Origin: Actinomycetes bacterium
Lineage (GTDB): Bacteria > Actinomycetota > Acidimicrobiia > Acidimicrobiales > Acidimicrobilacustridaceae
Assembly: GCA_029782145.1 (NCBI GenBank)
Contig: JAKOVH010000002.1
Location: 56,097 to 120,096 of the forward strand
DNA: 64,000 nucleotides
Direction: 5' to 3'
Shown here: positions 53,769 to 62,654 of the stretch, piece by piece
Numbering within the stretch: position 1 is the stretch's first letter
Layout: every line of letters begins with the position of its first letter
The notes under the pieces: generated by a model
What the model was told of the DNA's origin: nothing
Seen by the model: only the letters and a program-made list of their open reading frames with translations
Database searches by the model: none
Program-made: the position numbers and the translations under genes

Positions 53769-55226
53769 TCAGATCCCGCTGCGGGCGACCACCCGACCGT
53801 CCCCGATGGCCGCGACCAGCGCGGCGTGGTCTCGCTCGTTCTGGTCGGCGTAGGCGGCGGCGAACGACGCCAGGGCCCTGTCGAACGTGTCGCCCGAGCC
53901 GAGGTAGGTGGCGATGGCGGCACGGTCGCCCGAGCAGGCGTGGGCCCGAGCGAGGGTCCACCCGCAGATCTCGGCGTAGATGCCGAGCGTCGTGGCGTTC
54001 ATGCCCTCGATGGCGGCGGACGCCTTCCAGTCCCACAGCTGCCGGACGTAGAAGTCGCGAGGCCCCTCGGGGCCGTCGAAGCGGGTCCATCCGAGGAACG
54101 GGTCCGAGGCCGACTGCACGAGGCTCTGGCCCTGCACCACCCGCTCACCGTGCTGGGCGAGCTCGGACGGGCCGGCGTAGGGCTCGAGCACCGAGGCCTC
54201 GGCCTGCTTGACCTGCAGGAACAGCGGATCGTCGTCGTTGCGGCCGGTGAGCAGGACCACCCAGCACCGGGTTCCCACGCTGCCGACGCCGACGACCTTG
54301 CGGGCCGTGTGGCGGTAGGTGTAGCGCTCGAGCAGCTTGCGGTTCCGGTAGCGGACGGTCGTGGTGTAGCTGCTCAGGACGCCCTGGACGACCGCGTCGA
54401 GGTCGGGGCCCGACACGTCACCGAACAGCTCCTCGGCGGGGACCAGCAGCGGAGGGTCGCTCACGAAGCGCAGGTCGCCGTCGACCACCTGGGTGAGCCG
54501 GGCCAGGGCCTTGAAGCGGTCCTTGCGCTGGGCCTTGGCGATGTTCTGGCGCAGCCGGTCGAGCACCTTGGCCTTGGCTTCGGCACCGACCCAGGTCTCG
54601 AGGCGCGCCACGTCGAGGCGCACGTTCCACAGGTCGAGCTCGCTGAGCGCGGTGAACCCGGCCATGGCCCGCCGGTAGGCGCTGCCCAGGCGTTGGACGA
54701 TCAGCGGCCGGGTGGTGGGGTCGATCGCCAGGTCGCGCGCGGCGATCTCGAAGCTGGCGCCGAGACGGAGCAGATCCCACTCGAAGGGACCGGGGAGGGT
54801 CTCGTCGAAGTCGTTCAGGTCGAACACGAGCTGGCGGTCGGGCGCGGCGAACCCGCCGAAGTTGGCGAGGTGGGCGTCGCCGCAGAGCTGCACGCCCAGC
54901 CCGGTGTGGGCGAGCTGGCCGAGGTCCCACGCCATGACGGCGGCGGCGCCGCGGTAGAAGGCGAACGGTGACGCGGCCATGCGGCCGTAGCGGATCGGCA
55001 CGAGGTCGGCGACGCGCGTCCGGGCCTGGCCCTCGAGGACCTCCACGGGGTCGGGACGGCCGCTGGCCGGCTCCCACGCGGCGATCGTGGAGCGAGGGAG
55101 GACCTTGCGGGCCGCCTTGCCGGCCTCACGCTCGGGCGGGTGGATGCGAGCACCGGGCGGCACCGAGTCGGTGGGCGTCGGCTCCGGCGCCTCGAAGGTG
55201 GGCATGGAGGTGGCGCGCTTGGTCAT
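53769..55226 (-). CDS. DUF2252-domain protein
   Basis: A 485-residue protein of the DUF2252 family. RMAASPFAFYRGAAAVMAWDLG, LCGDAHLANFGGFAAPDRQLVFDLNDFDET and DPLFLQVKQAEASVLEPYAG match the family, which is related to aminoglycoside phosphotransferase/HipA-like kinases; GDAHLANFG carries the His-Asn pattern of a kinase catalytic loop and NDFDE an acidic metal site. Phosphotransfer is therefore plausible but unproven. The ATG at 55226 has a small palindrome upstream (CGGAC, four bases, GTCCG at 55255-55268). It lies downstream of a LuxR-type regulator gene in the same direction. Confidence 0.88.
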   Translation of the reverse strand: MTKRATSMPTFEAPEPTPTDSVPPGARIHPPEREAGKAARKVLPRSTIAAWEPASGRPDPVEVLEGQARTRVADLVPIRYGRMAASPFAFYRGAAAVMAWDLGQLAHTGLGVQLCGDAHLANFGGFAAPDRQLVFDLNDFDETLPGPFEWDLLRLGASFEIAARDLAIDPTTRPLIVQRLGSAYRRAMAGFTALSELDLWNVRLDVARLETWVGAEAKAKVLDRLRQNIAKAQRKDRFKALARLTQVVDGDLRFVSDPPLLVPAEELFGDVSGPDLDAVVQGVLSSYTTTVRYRNRKLLERYTYRHTARKVVGVGSVGTRCWVVLLTGRNDDDPLFLQVKQAEASVLEPYAGPSELAQHGERVVQGQSLVQSASDPFLGWTRFDGPEGPRDFYVRQLWDWKASAAIEGMNATTLGIYAEICGWTLARAHACSGDRAAIATYLGSGDTFDRALASFAAAYADQNERDHAALVAAIGDGRVVARSGI

Positions 55227-55282
55227 GGCGGCACCGTAGGGCTCGTGAGACCCTCGGACCATCGTCCGATCGGGGTGGGCTG

Positions 55283-57577
55283 TCAGTCGTCCAGGAGGCC
55301 CAGACGCCGGCTCTCGGCCACCGCGTCGTCACGGGAGGAGACGCCGAGCTTGCGGTAGATGGCGACGCAGTGGGTCTTGACCGTGTTGCGGCTCAGGTGG
55401 AGCACGGTGGCGATCTGGCGGAGGGAGAGGTGGGTGGTCAGGTGGGGCAGGACCCGCAGCTCGGCCTCCGTCAGCGGGGTGACGGCCAGCTTGGAGCCGC
55501 TCGGTCCGGTGGCGAGCACCCGTTCGAGCTCGGCGAGCTGGCGGCCGAGCTCCTCGGACACCGGCGCGTCGCGATACAGGCGAGCTGCAGACCGCGCCTC
55601 AGCTCGCGCTCCCGAGCCGTCCTGGAGCACCAGGTGGGCCCGGGCGAGCAGGATGTGCGCCGAGATGCCGGTGCGCGGTGACACCTCGCCGAGCCGCGCC
55701 AGCGATCGCCGGGCGACCCGGATGTCCTCCCACGCCCGCTCCGCCAGGCCGGCGCGTGCCGCCACCAGCGCGTCGACCGCGTAGAGGATCAGGACCGGGA
55801 CCAGGTCGCGCAGGTCATGGCGGTCGGCGATGCGCCGGGCATCGTCGCTGTGGCCCAGCGCAGCCGCCCGGTCGCCCGCCTCCAGGTCCACGAGGGCGAG
55901 GTGGGCATGGCACACGGCCTGCGCTCCCGGCAGGTTGCCGAGGGCGACGGCGGCCTCCCGCAGCAGGCGGCGCGCCTCCGGCCACCGGCCCATGTGGGAC
56001 ATGGCCGTCCCCTGGACTCCGGTGGCCAGGCCCCACCAGGGGCCCTGCAGCGGCCCGGCCGAGGCGCGGACGATCTCGGTGTTGCGGACGATGCCGTCGA
56101 GCCCATCGTCGCCGAGCAGAGCCTGGACCAGCGCGATCGCCACGGGGACCGAGGCCGTGCCGTCACCGGGCGGTGTGCCGTCATCGGCGGCCGCCGCCGC
56201 AACGAGCGCGGCGCGGGCCGCGGCACCATCGCCCCAGGCCAGCGCCGACCACGCCTCGGCCAGGGCGCCGTCGGCCGTTCGCGTGCGAGCGGGTTCGTCG
56301 AGCCAGTCCAAGCGGCGACGCAGGACGTCGCCCCGCCCGCCCCAGGCCAACTCGACGGCGTCGCGCTGCACCATGGCGGCGGCCCGGCGTCCGTCGCCAC
56401 TGGCCACGGCGTGGCGGACCGCGGTGTCGAGGTCACCGACGCGTTCGGCGACGCCGGCGGCCCGGGCGTGCAGCGAGCGTGCGCGCCCGGGGGCACGATC
56501 GTCGAGCCGAGCCCGCAGGAGGTCGCCGAGGAGGTGGTGGAACCGGTACCACCGTCGCTCCTCGTCGAGGGGGACGAGGAAGAGGTTGCCCGACGCCTCG
56601 ATGCGGCGCAGCACGGTGCCGGAGTCGTGGCGTCCCAGCACCTCGTCGAGCACATCGGCGTTCATCCGATCGAGCACCGACGACTCCTCGAGGAAGGCCG
56701 TGGTGTCCGGGTCGAGCGTGGCCAGCACCTGCTCGACGAGGTAGTCGGCCACCAGCCGGTGCCGCCCGGTGAGGACGGGGGCGTCGGGCCGGCTGCTGGG
56801 TTCCCGGAGGGCGAGCGCCGCGAGGTGGACGCCGCCGACCCAGCCCTCGGACCGCTCGACGACGTCGGCCAACCGGTCCTCGTCGATCGCCACGTCGAGC
56901 TCGGCGAAGACCTCGCGGGCCTCGTCGGCCGACAGGGCCAGTTGCGCCGGCCCGCGCTCCAGCAACCGGCCGGTCATCCGGACGCGGGCGAGCCCGACGG
57001 CCGGCGCGGTGCGGCCCACCAACGCCACCACCACGTCCGCGGGCCGGCCCGCGACCACCTCGGCGAGGACGTCCGCCGACGGCAGCCGGTCGAGGATCTG
57101 GCAGTCGTCGACCACGAGCACCCACGGGCGGTGGACCTGCTCGAGCAGCTCGAGCAGGCCGGGCACGAGCAGGTCGGACGAGCGGCCGGGCCCCTCGAGG
57201 TACCGCAGGAGCTCCACGTCGACGTCACCGACGCGACGGACCGCGGCGGCGACGTGGCGCACGAGGTGCGCGGGGTCCCGGTCGAGGTGGTCGAGGTTGA
57301 CCCACGCGAACGGGCGGGAGTCGGCGTCGTCCCACAGCGCCATGGTCGTGGTCTTGCCGTAGCCCGCCGGAGCGGTGATCACGACGACTTCGCCGGGCTC
57401 GGTGTCGAGCAGGTCCTTGACGAGGCCGGAGCGCGGGACCACCGCTGGGCCGAGGACCGGGGCGCGCACGGTGCTGTTCCGGACCGGGGATCGGTGGGGC
57501 TCCGGTTGCGTCCGCGAGGTCGAGCTCCCTCGACGGCTCGTTCCTCCCACGCCGAGGAATCCTAACCGTGCCCCCAC
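55283..57577 (-). CDS. MalT-like LuxR-family transcriptional regulator
   Basis: A large regulator of 764 residues. Residues 69-77 (APAGYGKTT) are a Walker A motif and WVLVVDDCQ a Walker B, giving a STAND-type ATPase as in MalT; the middle is a helical TPR-like region (about 380-680). The C-terminal residues about 700-755 form a LuxR DNA-binding domain (LTEAELRVLPHL, LSRNTVKTHCVAIYRKLGV). Such proteins activate genes on binding an inducer and ATP. The start is a GTG with no strong ribosome site, so a later start is possible. Adjacent DUF2252 and LURP-one genes are likely targets. Confidence 0.85.
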   Translation of the reverse strand: MGARLGFLGVGGTSRRGSSTSRTQPEPHRSPVRNSTVRAPVLGPAVVPRSGLVKDLLDTEPGEVVVITAPAGYGKTTTMALWDDADSRPFAWVNLDHLDRDPAHLVRHVAAAVRRVGDVDVELLRYLEGPGRSSDLLVPGLLELLEQVHRPWVLVVDDCQILDRLPSADVLAEVVAGRPADVVVALVGRTAPAVGLARVRMTGRLLERGPAQLALSADEAREVFAELDVAIDEDRLADVVERSEGWVGGVHLAALALREPSSRPDAPVLTGRHRLVADYLVEQVLATLDPDTTAFLEESSVLDRMNADVLDEVLGRHDSGTVLRRIEASGNLFLVPLDEERRWYRFHHLLGDLLRARLDDRAPGRARSLHARAAGVAERVGDLDTAVRHAVASGDGRRAAAMVQRDAVELAWGGRGDVLRRRLDWLDEPARTRTADGALAEAWSALAWGDGAAARAALVAAAAADDGTPPGDGTASVPVAIALVQALLGDDGLDGIVRNTEIVRASAGPLQGPWWGLATGVQGTAMSHMGRWPEARRLLREAAVALGNLPGAQAVCHAHLALVDLEAGDRAAALGHSDDARRIADRHDLRDLVPVLILYAVDALVAARAGLAERAWEDIRVARRSLARLGEVSPRTGISAHILLARAHLVLQDGSGARAEARSAARLYRDAPVSEELGRQLAELERVLATGPSGSKLAVTPLTEAELRVLPHLTTHLSLRQIATVLHLSRNTVKTHCVAIYRKLGVSSRDDAVAESRRLGLLDD

Positions 57578-57626
57578 GGAGAGGGCGGAGTTCGAGGTCC
57601 CGATGGGGGCGGGTCCTTCGTCCCGC

Positions 57627-57643
57627 TCACCCGGTTCGGGTGA
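57627..57643. promoter_or_regulatory. Palindrome TCACCCG-3-CGGGTGA
   Basis: TCACCCG, gtt, CGGGTGA: a perfect 7-bp inverted repeat in the gap between the LuxR gene and the short ORF at 57696. Its arms recur exactly at 58357-58372 with a 2-base spacer. It is a candidate binding site for the adjacent LuxR-family regulator. Confidence 0.5.
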
Positions 57644-57695
57644 TGACCTGCCGTCGGCCGGGGTCCGACGATCGGCTCACCGTGAAGGAGCAGAC

Positions 57696-57815
57696 GTGAA
57701 CGAGCCCACGAACGAGAGCGACGCCCGGTTGCCCACGCCGGGGCGCGACCCGAGCAGCCACGAGGGACGGGCGGGCCGCCGGTCCGACCGCCGACACGAC
57801 CGCAGGGGACGCTGA
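57696..57815 (+). CDS. Short hypothetical protein (39 aa)
   Basis: A short, basic, disordered peptide (VNEPTNESDARLPTPG, then an Arg-rich tail ending in HDRRGR). GAAGGAG lies at perfect spacing before its GTG, which supports translation. Its stop is three bases before the LURP-one ATG, so it could couple or regulate translation of that gene. No homologue is recognised. It could equally be a leader peptide rather than a functional protein. Confidence 0.5.
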   Translation: MNEPTNESDARLPTPGRDPSSHEGRAGRRSDRRHDRRGR

Positions 57816-57818
57816 CCC

Positions 57819-58328
57819 ATGGGGCTCCTGCGCGACCGCCACGGGAAGGGTGCCGGCACCCGGTTCCGCATGCAGCAGGATCTGCTCTCCATCGGCGACG
57901 ACTACTGGGTCGAGGACGAGGAGGGCAACCGGGCCTACAAGGTCGACGGCAAGGCGCTCCGGGTCCGAGACACGTGGGAGCTCAAGGAGGGGGGTGACGT
58001 CGTCGTCGCCACCGTCCGGGAGCGCAAGCTCAGCGTCCGGGACGCGATGACCGTCGAGGTCGGCGACCGCAAGGCCGTGGTCAAGAAGGCCGTCGTGGGC
58101 ATCCGCGATCGGTTCCACATCGAGGTGGAGCACGGCTCAGACCTGAAAGCCCACGGCAACGTCGTGGATCACGAGTACGAGATCGAGGGTGACGACGGAA
58201 CGATCGCGACCGTGTCGAAGCGGTGGTTCCGGGTGCGCGACACCTACGGCGTGGAGGTGGCACCGGGCGCCGATCCCGCCCTCGTCCTGGCGGTCACCGT
58301 CGCCATCGACGCCCTCACCCGCCACTGA
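57819..58328 (+). CDS. LURP-one-related family protein
   Basis: A 169-residue protein of the LURP-one-related (tubby-like C-terminal) superfamily. Alternating strand segments (RFRMQQDLLSIGDDYWVEDEEGNRAYKVDGKALRVRDTWEL, then SVRDAMTVEVG, FHIEVEHGSDLKAHGNVVDHEYEIEG, TVSKRWFRVRDTYGVEV) form the 12-stranded barrel around a central helix, here the C-terminal ALVLAVTVAIDAL. These proteins may bind phospholipid or act as scramblase-like sensors, but bacterial members have no firm role. The ATG has a GGGGA site upstream. It is likely co-transcribed with the short ORF before it. Confidence 0.88.
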   Translation: MGLLRDRHGKGAGTRFRMQQDLLSIGDDYWVEDEEGNRAYKVDGKALRVRDTWELKEGGDVVVATVRERKLSVRDAMTVEVGDRKAVVKKAVVGIRDRFHIEVEHGSDLKAHGNVVDHEYEIEGDDGTIATVSKRWFRVRDTYGVEVAPGADPALVLAVTVAIDALTRH

Positions 58329-58467
58329 CGCCAGGGAGGGCGCAGCATCGGGCGCATCACCCGCCCGGGTGAGGCGACGCGAGGTGGTCTGCCGCGAGCG
58401 GCGTGACCTTCGACCACCGTGGTGAGCCGGCTCAGGTTCGCGGCTGGATCTGCCGACACCACCTGAC
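58329..58467. other. Intergenic region with a second TCACCCG palindrome
   Basis: This gap follows the LURP-one gene. It contains TCACCCG, cc, CGGGTGA (58357-58372) and a small inverted repeat near 58417-58428. No gene is evident; promoter elements for the downstream ORF or SDR are expected here. Confidence 0.5.
58357..58372. promoter_or_regulatory. Palindrome TCACCCG-2-CGGGTGA
   Basis: TCACCCG, cc, CGGGTGA: the same 7-base arms as at 57627-57643 with a spacer shorter by one base. It lies 29 bases after the LURP-one stop, so it may also act as a terminator hairpin. Confidence 0.45.
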
Positions 58468-58689
58468 GTGGTGAAGCCAACGACGTCTTCGACCCATGCT
58501 CGTCCCGCGACCGCCGGCGACCGTCGGCCAGGTGACGACGACCGCCGGGCCCCCGCCTCGGCGCAGGGGCTGTACCGGCCCGGCCCGCTGCGGGTGCCGT
58601 ACTGGGAGGCTCCTGCCGAGGAGGAGCTGGACCTGCGGTCCGAAGCCGTGGAACCGTTGCGTCCGGCCACCGGGCCCGACCGCGGCTGA
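58468..58689 (+). CDS. Possible small hypothetical protein (73 aa)
   Basis: An uncertain ORF with a GTG start. The second half (LYRPGPLRVPYWEAPAEEEL and on) has the GC-rich third positions expected of a coding region; the first third does not. It has no recognised domain. It ends 35 bases before the SDR start, in the same direction. It may be a short protein or a decayed gene remnant, and the true start could be further in. Confidence 0.35.
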   Translation: MVKPTTSSTHARPATAGDRRPGDDDRRAPASAQGLYRPGPLRVPYWEAPAEEELDLRSEAVEPLRPATGPDRG

Positions 58690-58724
58690 TCCCGGCACGC
58701 GGCGGCCCGCAAGAGGGGAGCGCC

Positions 58725-59528
58725 GTGGATCTGGGCATCGAGGGCAACGTCGCGCTGGTCACCGGGTCGTGGCGGGGGACCGGCGCCGGCATCGCCCGGG
58801 CGTTGGCCGCGGAGGGTGCGAGGGTGCTCGTGCACGGCCTGCAGGCCGGCCAGGCCGACGCCACCGTGGCCGAGATCCGCGACGGCGGCGGCGTCGCCGA
58901 GGCGGTGCACGGCGACATCCGCACCGACCAGGGTGCTCGCCAGCTGGCCGACGAGGTCCGCAGCCACGGGGCGCCGGTGGACATCGTGGTCAACAACTAC
59001 GGGGTGGCCGACGGCACCACCTGGGACGACGGCGACGCGTCGACCTGGCACGCCAGCTACGACACCAACGTGGTCTCGGCGATCCGGGTCGTCGACGCCT
59101 TCGTGGGCGACATGCGCGCACGCGGGTGGGGCCGCATCGTGTTCGTCGCCACGGTAGGGACGACGCGGCCCGGTGAGCGCATCCCGGAGTACTACGCCGC
59201 CAAGGGGGCTCTGCCCTCGGTCACCGTGAGCCTGGCCAAGCACCTCGCCGGCACCGGCGTCACGGTGAACTGCGTGAGCCCCGGGGTGATCGCCACGGCG
59301 GAGGTGGTTGAGCGGTTCACCCGCACGGCCGAGCGTCGCGGCCTGCCCACCGACTGGCCGAGCGTGGAGCGGATGGTGCTCGACGACGTGATGTCCAACC
59401 CATCGGGTCGGGTGCCGTCCCCCGACGACGTCGGGCGCTTCGTGGCCATGGTGGTGAGCGAGCCGGCCTGGCACCTCAACGGCGCGCACCTGCGCTTCGA
59501 CGGGGGTGCCGCCGGGGTGGTGACCTGA
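58725..59528 (+). CDS. SDR family oxidoreductase
   Basis: A classical short-chain dehydrogenase of 267 residues. TGSWRGTGAGIARAL is the TGxxxGxG cofactor motif (here SWRGTG), NNYGVADG replaces the usual NNAG, and EYYAAKGAL is the YxxxK active site. The Ser in FVATVGTT is replaced by Thr, which some SDRs tolerate. It ends with a beta-strand typical of FabG-like enzymes (GAHLRFDGGAAG). The start is GTG after AGAGGGGAG. It is convergent with the MFS/monooxygenase pair and could act on a ketone related to the Baeyer-Villiger reaction. Confidence 0.88.
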   Translation: MDLGIEGNVALVTGSWRGTGAGIARALAAEGARVLVHGLQAGQADATVAEIRDGGGVAEAVHGDIRTDQGARQLADEVRSHGAPVDIVVNNYGVADGTTWDDGDASTWHASYDTNVVSAIRVVDAFVGDMRARGWGRIVFVATVGTTRPGERIPEYYAAKGALPSVTVSLAKHLAGTGVTVNCVSPGVIATAEVVERFTRTAERRGLPTDWPSVERMVLDDVMSNPSGRVPSPDDVGRFVAMVVSEPAWHLNGAHLRFDGGAAGVVT

Positions 59529-59550
59529 TCGGTCCTCGGCTCCCGGTCGT

Positions 59551-61047
59551 TCACTCGCCGTGCAGGTCGGGCAGCACGAACAGCTCGGGGTCGACCGGGA
59601 TGATGGCCTCGTCGGGGTCCGGTCGGCGGCGGGGGAGCAGCGCCACCATGGCCACCAGCACCACGGCCAGACCGGCCACGACCAGCTGCACGTTGTCGAT
59701 GGCGTCGAGGTAGGCGGACCGGCCACCGTCGCCGACGGTGCCGTAGAACACCATCCCGAAGAAGGCGATGCCGACCGAGCCGGCCAGCTGCAGGCTGGTG
59801 GACTGCACGCCGGCGGCGCTCGCCGCGTAGCGGTGGGGCACGTCGTGCAGGACGATCGCCGTGATGGCTGCCATCGTCACGCCCACCGAGAAGCCGGTGA
59901 GCCCGATGCCGGGCATCAGGTGCCAGGCCTGCACGTCGGCGCTGGCGCCTCGGGTGGCACCCAGCACCAGCAGGGCCGACACGCCGACCAACACCCCTCC
60001 GACGACCAGGGCACCGCGGCCGAGCCGCCGGACCAGCGGTGCGGCGGCCAGCGACCCGAACATGTTCAAGAAGGGCATCGGCGCGGTGAGCAGGGCGGCG
60101 TCGAAGGCGCTGCGGTCGAAGCCGGACTGGATGACGAGGATCAGGTAGATGGGCGCGGCGTACCCGAGGAGGGCGACGACGACGGTGATGAGGTTGCCCA
60201 CGCCGAAGCTGCGGATGCCGAACAGGCTGGGGTCGACGAGCGGGTCACCGCCCCGCCCGATGAGGTGTCGCTCGTAGGCCAGGAACGCGGCGAAGACGGG
60301 CACGGCGGCCGCCAGCATGGCGACGATCCAGGGCGGCCAGCCCGCACCTCGCCCCTGGATGATCGGGAACATGACCAGGAAGGCGGCGACGGCCAGCACG
60401 ACCGCGCCGAGCAGGTCGAGCCGCCCGCTGACACCCCGAGCGGTCGCCGGCAGGGACCGGGCCGCCATGGCGAAGGTGACGACGGCGAAGGGCAGCCACG
60501 GCAGGTACACCCAGCGCCAGCTCAGCCCCCACACGTCGGCCGTGATGAGCGCGCCCGAGCCCAGCTGGCCGACCATGAAGGCGCCGCCGGACACCATGAG
60601 CAGCACGGCGAAGGCGCGGGTGCGGCCGTGGCCCCCGAACGCGTGCTGCACCATCGCCGACAGCTGGGGCGCCATCACCCCTGCGGCCACGCCCTGCGCG
60701 AGGCGGAAGGCCAGCAGCGGCCCGATGGCAGGAGCGAGGGCGCTGGCGGTGATGCTGGCGATGTAGCCGGCATAGCCGAACAGCACGAGCCGCCGGCTGC
60801 CGAACAGGTCGCCCAGGCGGCCGGCGAGGATCAGCACCAGCGCGAACCCGAGCGAGTACAGCGACGCGTACCACTGGATGGCCGAGCTCGTGGTGGACAG
60901 GTCGGCTCGGATGGCCGGGAGCGCCATGGGCGCGGCGCCGCCCACCACGCCCACCGCGGCTTGGACGCACAGCACGAGCCCGAACGTGCGGGCACGACCG
61001 GTGCCGCCCCGGCGCGGGCCCGGCACCTCGGTGTCGGAGCGGCTCAC
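59551..61047 (-). CDS. MFS transporter, DHA2-like
   Basis: A 498-residue membrane transporter with about 14 predicted helices. AVGVVGGAAPMALPAIRADL, SIQWYASLYSLGFALVLILAGRLGDLFGSRRLVLFG (motif A) and RLAQGVAAGVMAPQLSAMVQHAFG are DHA2 features. The likely job is export of hydrophobic compounds. Its GTG overlaps the stop of the monooxygenase gene as GTGA, so the two are co-transcribed and may share a substrate or its product. Confidence 0.9.
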   Translation of the reverse strand: MSRSDTEVPGPRRGGTGRARTFGLVLCVQAAVGVVGGAAPMALPAIRADLSTTSSAIQWYASLYSLGFALVLILAGRLGDLFGSRRLVLFGYAGYIASITASALAPAIGPLLAFRLAQGVAAGVMAPQLSAMVQHAFGGHGRTRAFAVLLMVSGGAFMVGQLGSGALITADVWGLSWRWVYLPWLPFAVVTFAMAARSLPATARGVSGRLDLLGAVVLAVAAFLVMFPIIQGRGAGWPPWIVAMLAAAVPVFAAFLAYERHLIGRGGDPLVDPSLFGIRSFGVGNLITVVVALLGYAAPIYLILVIQSGFDRSAFDAALLTAPMPFLNMFGSLAAAPLVRRLGRGALVVGGVLVGVSALLVLGATRGASADVQAWHLMPGIGLTGFSVGVTMAAITAIVLHDVPHRYAASAAGVQSTSLQLAGSVGIAFFGMVFYGTVGDGGRSAYLDAIDNVQLVVAGLAVVLVAMVALLPRRRPDPDEAIIPVDPELFVLPDLHGE

Positions 61048-62654
61048 TGCAGCACGAAGCCCCGGTAGCCGTCCTCGGTGCGCCGCTGCAGCTCGTCGCC
61101 GTAGGTGCCCAGTCCGCCCACGTAGGCGACGAACTGCCGCCGCTTGCCGGCGATGTTGGAGCCCAGGTACCAGGAGGTGCATCCCGGCGCGGTGAACACG
61201 GTGCCCTCGGCGAGGTGGGCGACGTGGTCGAGCCAGGCGGCCTCGGCCTCGGGGTCGGCCTCGATGGTCGACCAGCCGTGGTCGTCGAGGTGGCCGATGC
61301 ACGCCGCGACCCACTCGACGTGCTGCTCGATGCCGGTGACCACGTTGGCCAGCACCGACGGGCTGCCGGGGCCGGTGACGGTGAACAGGTTCGGGAACCC
61401 CGGGATGGCCAGGCCGAGGTAGCCCCGCAGTCCGTCCCCCAGGGCCTCGCGCAGCGTGAGGCCGTCTCGCCCGGTGACCTCGATGCGGCCGAGGGCACCG
61501 GTCATGGCGTCGAACCCCGTGGCCAGGGCCACGACGTCGAGCTCGTGGTGCCGGCCGCCGACGTGCACGCCGGTGGCGTCGAAGCGCTCGATCGGGGTGG
61601 CGCGCAGGTCGACCAGCGTGACGTTCGGGCGGTTGAAGGTGGCGTGGTAGCCGGTGTCGATGCACACCCGCTTGCAGCCGAACGAGTAGCCCCTGGGCTT
61701 GAGCGCGTCGGCGACGGCCGGGTCGTCCACCGTCTCGTCGATGAGCTGCAGGAGCCGCTGGGTGGCGAGGTCGTTGCCTGGTCCGGGCACCATGACCTCG
61801 TCGAAGGAGCGGGTGAAGGCGGGCGCTCCACCCTCCTGCAGCGCCGCGACCCACACCCGTTCGCGCTCCTCGTCGGAGACGTCGAAGATCGAGCGGCCTC
61901 CGTAGCTGCGCAGGGGCATGTTGCCGTTCGCCGCGTGCCGGGCCTGGGCCCGCAGCTGCGGGTAGCGCCGCTTCACGTCGGCCACCTCGTCGGGGGAGAG
62001 AGGCCGGTTGCCGGCGGGGATGGTGTAGTTGGGGTCGCGCTGCAGCACCAGCAGGTGCGCCGCCACCTCGGCGAGCGCCGGGACGAGCTGGATCCCGGTC
62101 GAGCCGGTGCCGATCACCGCCACCCTCCGGTCGCGAACCTCGAGGTCGTCGGGCCAGCGCGCGGTGTGCACGACTCGACCGGCGAACTCGTCGAGGCCCG
62201 CGATGGTGGGGACCTTCGGCTCGGAGAGGGCGCCGGTCGCCATGACGACGAAGCGCGCCTGCACCTCGCCGCCGTCGTCGAGCGCCACCTGCCAGCGGGA
62301 GCGGTCCTCGTCGAACCGGGCGGCCACCACCCTGGTGGCGAAGCGGTAGTGGCGCCGCAGGTCGAAGCGGTCGGCGACGTGGTTGAGGTAGCGCTCGATC
62401 TCGGGCTGGGCGGCGTAGCGCTCCGACCAGTCCCACTCCTGCTGGAGCTCGTCGTCGAACGAGTAGCTGTAGTCGAGGCTCTCGACGTCGCAGCGAGCAC
62501 CGGGGTAGCGGTTCCAGTACCAGGTGCCCCCCACGCCCTGCCCGGCCTCGACGCCCTGCACCGACAAACCGTGGGCGCTCAGCAGGTGGGTGGCGTAGAG
62601 ACCGGCGAACCCGGCTCCCACCACGACCGCGTCGACCCGGTGCCAGCTGCTCAC
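61044..62654 (-). CDS. Flavin-containing Baeyer-Villiger-type monooxygenase
   Basis: A 536-residue enzyme. VVVGAGFAGLYATHLL is the first Rossmann motif (FAD), VAVIGTGSTGIQLVPAL the second (NADPH), and between them FAGRVVHTARWP is the BVMO fingerprint FxGxxxHxxxWP. It oxidises ketones to esters or lactones using O2 and NADPH, as cyclohexanone or steroid monooxygenases do. I chose the GTG at 62654, preceded by a GGGGGATC stretch; an upstream ATG at 62705 would add 17 residues with no family homology. It is coupled to the MFS exporter downstream. Confidence 0.93.
   Translation of the reverse strand: MSSWHRVDAVVVGAGFAGLYATHLLSAHGLSVQGVEAGQGVGGTWYWNRYPGARCDVESLDYSYSFDDELQQEWDWSERYAAQPEIERYLNHVADRFDLRRHYRFATRVVAARFDEDRSRWQVALDDGGEVQARFVVMATGALSEPKVPTIAGLDEFAGRVVHTARWPDDLEVRDRRVAVIGTGSTGIQLVPALAEVAAHLLVLQRDPNYTIPAGNRPLSPDEVADVKRRYPQLRAQARHAANGNMPLRSYGGRSIFDVSDEERERVWVAALQEGGAPAFTRSFDEVMVPGPGNDLATQRLLQLIDETVDDPAVADALKPRGYSFGCKRVCIDTGYHATFNRPNVTLVDLRATPIERFDATGVHVGGRHHELDVVALATGFDAMTGALGRIEVTGRDGLTLREALGDGLRGYLGLAIPGFPNLFTVTGPGSPSVLANVVTGIEQHVEWVAACIGHLDDHGWSTIEADPEAEAAWLDHVAHLAEGTVFTAPGCTSWYLGSNIAGKRRQFVAYVGGLGTYGDELQRRTEDGYRGFVLQ

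Noticed and set aside
57375..57695. Longer upstream extension of the 39-codon ORF
   Set aside because: It would overlap the divergent LuxR gene start and the palindrome; the GTG at 57696 alone has a good ribosome site.
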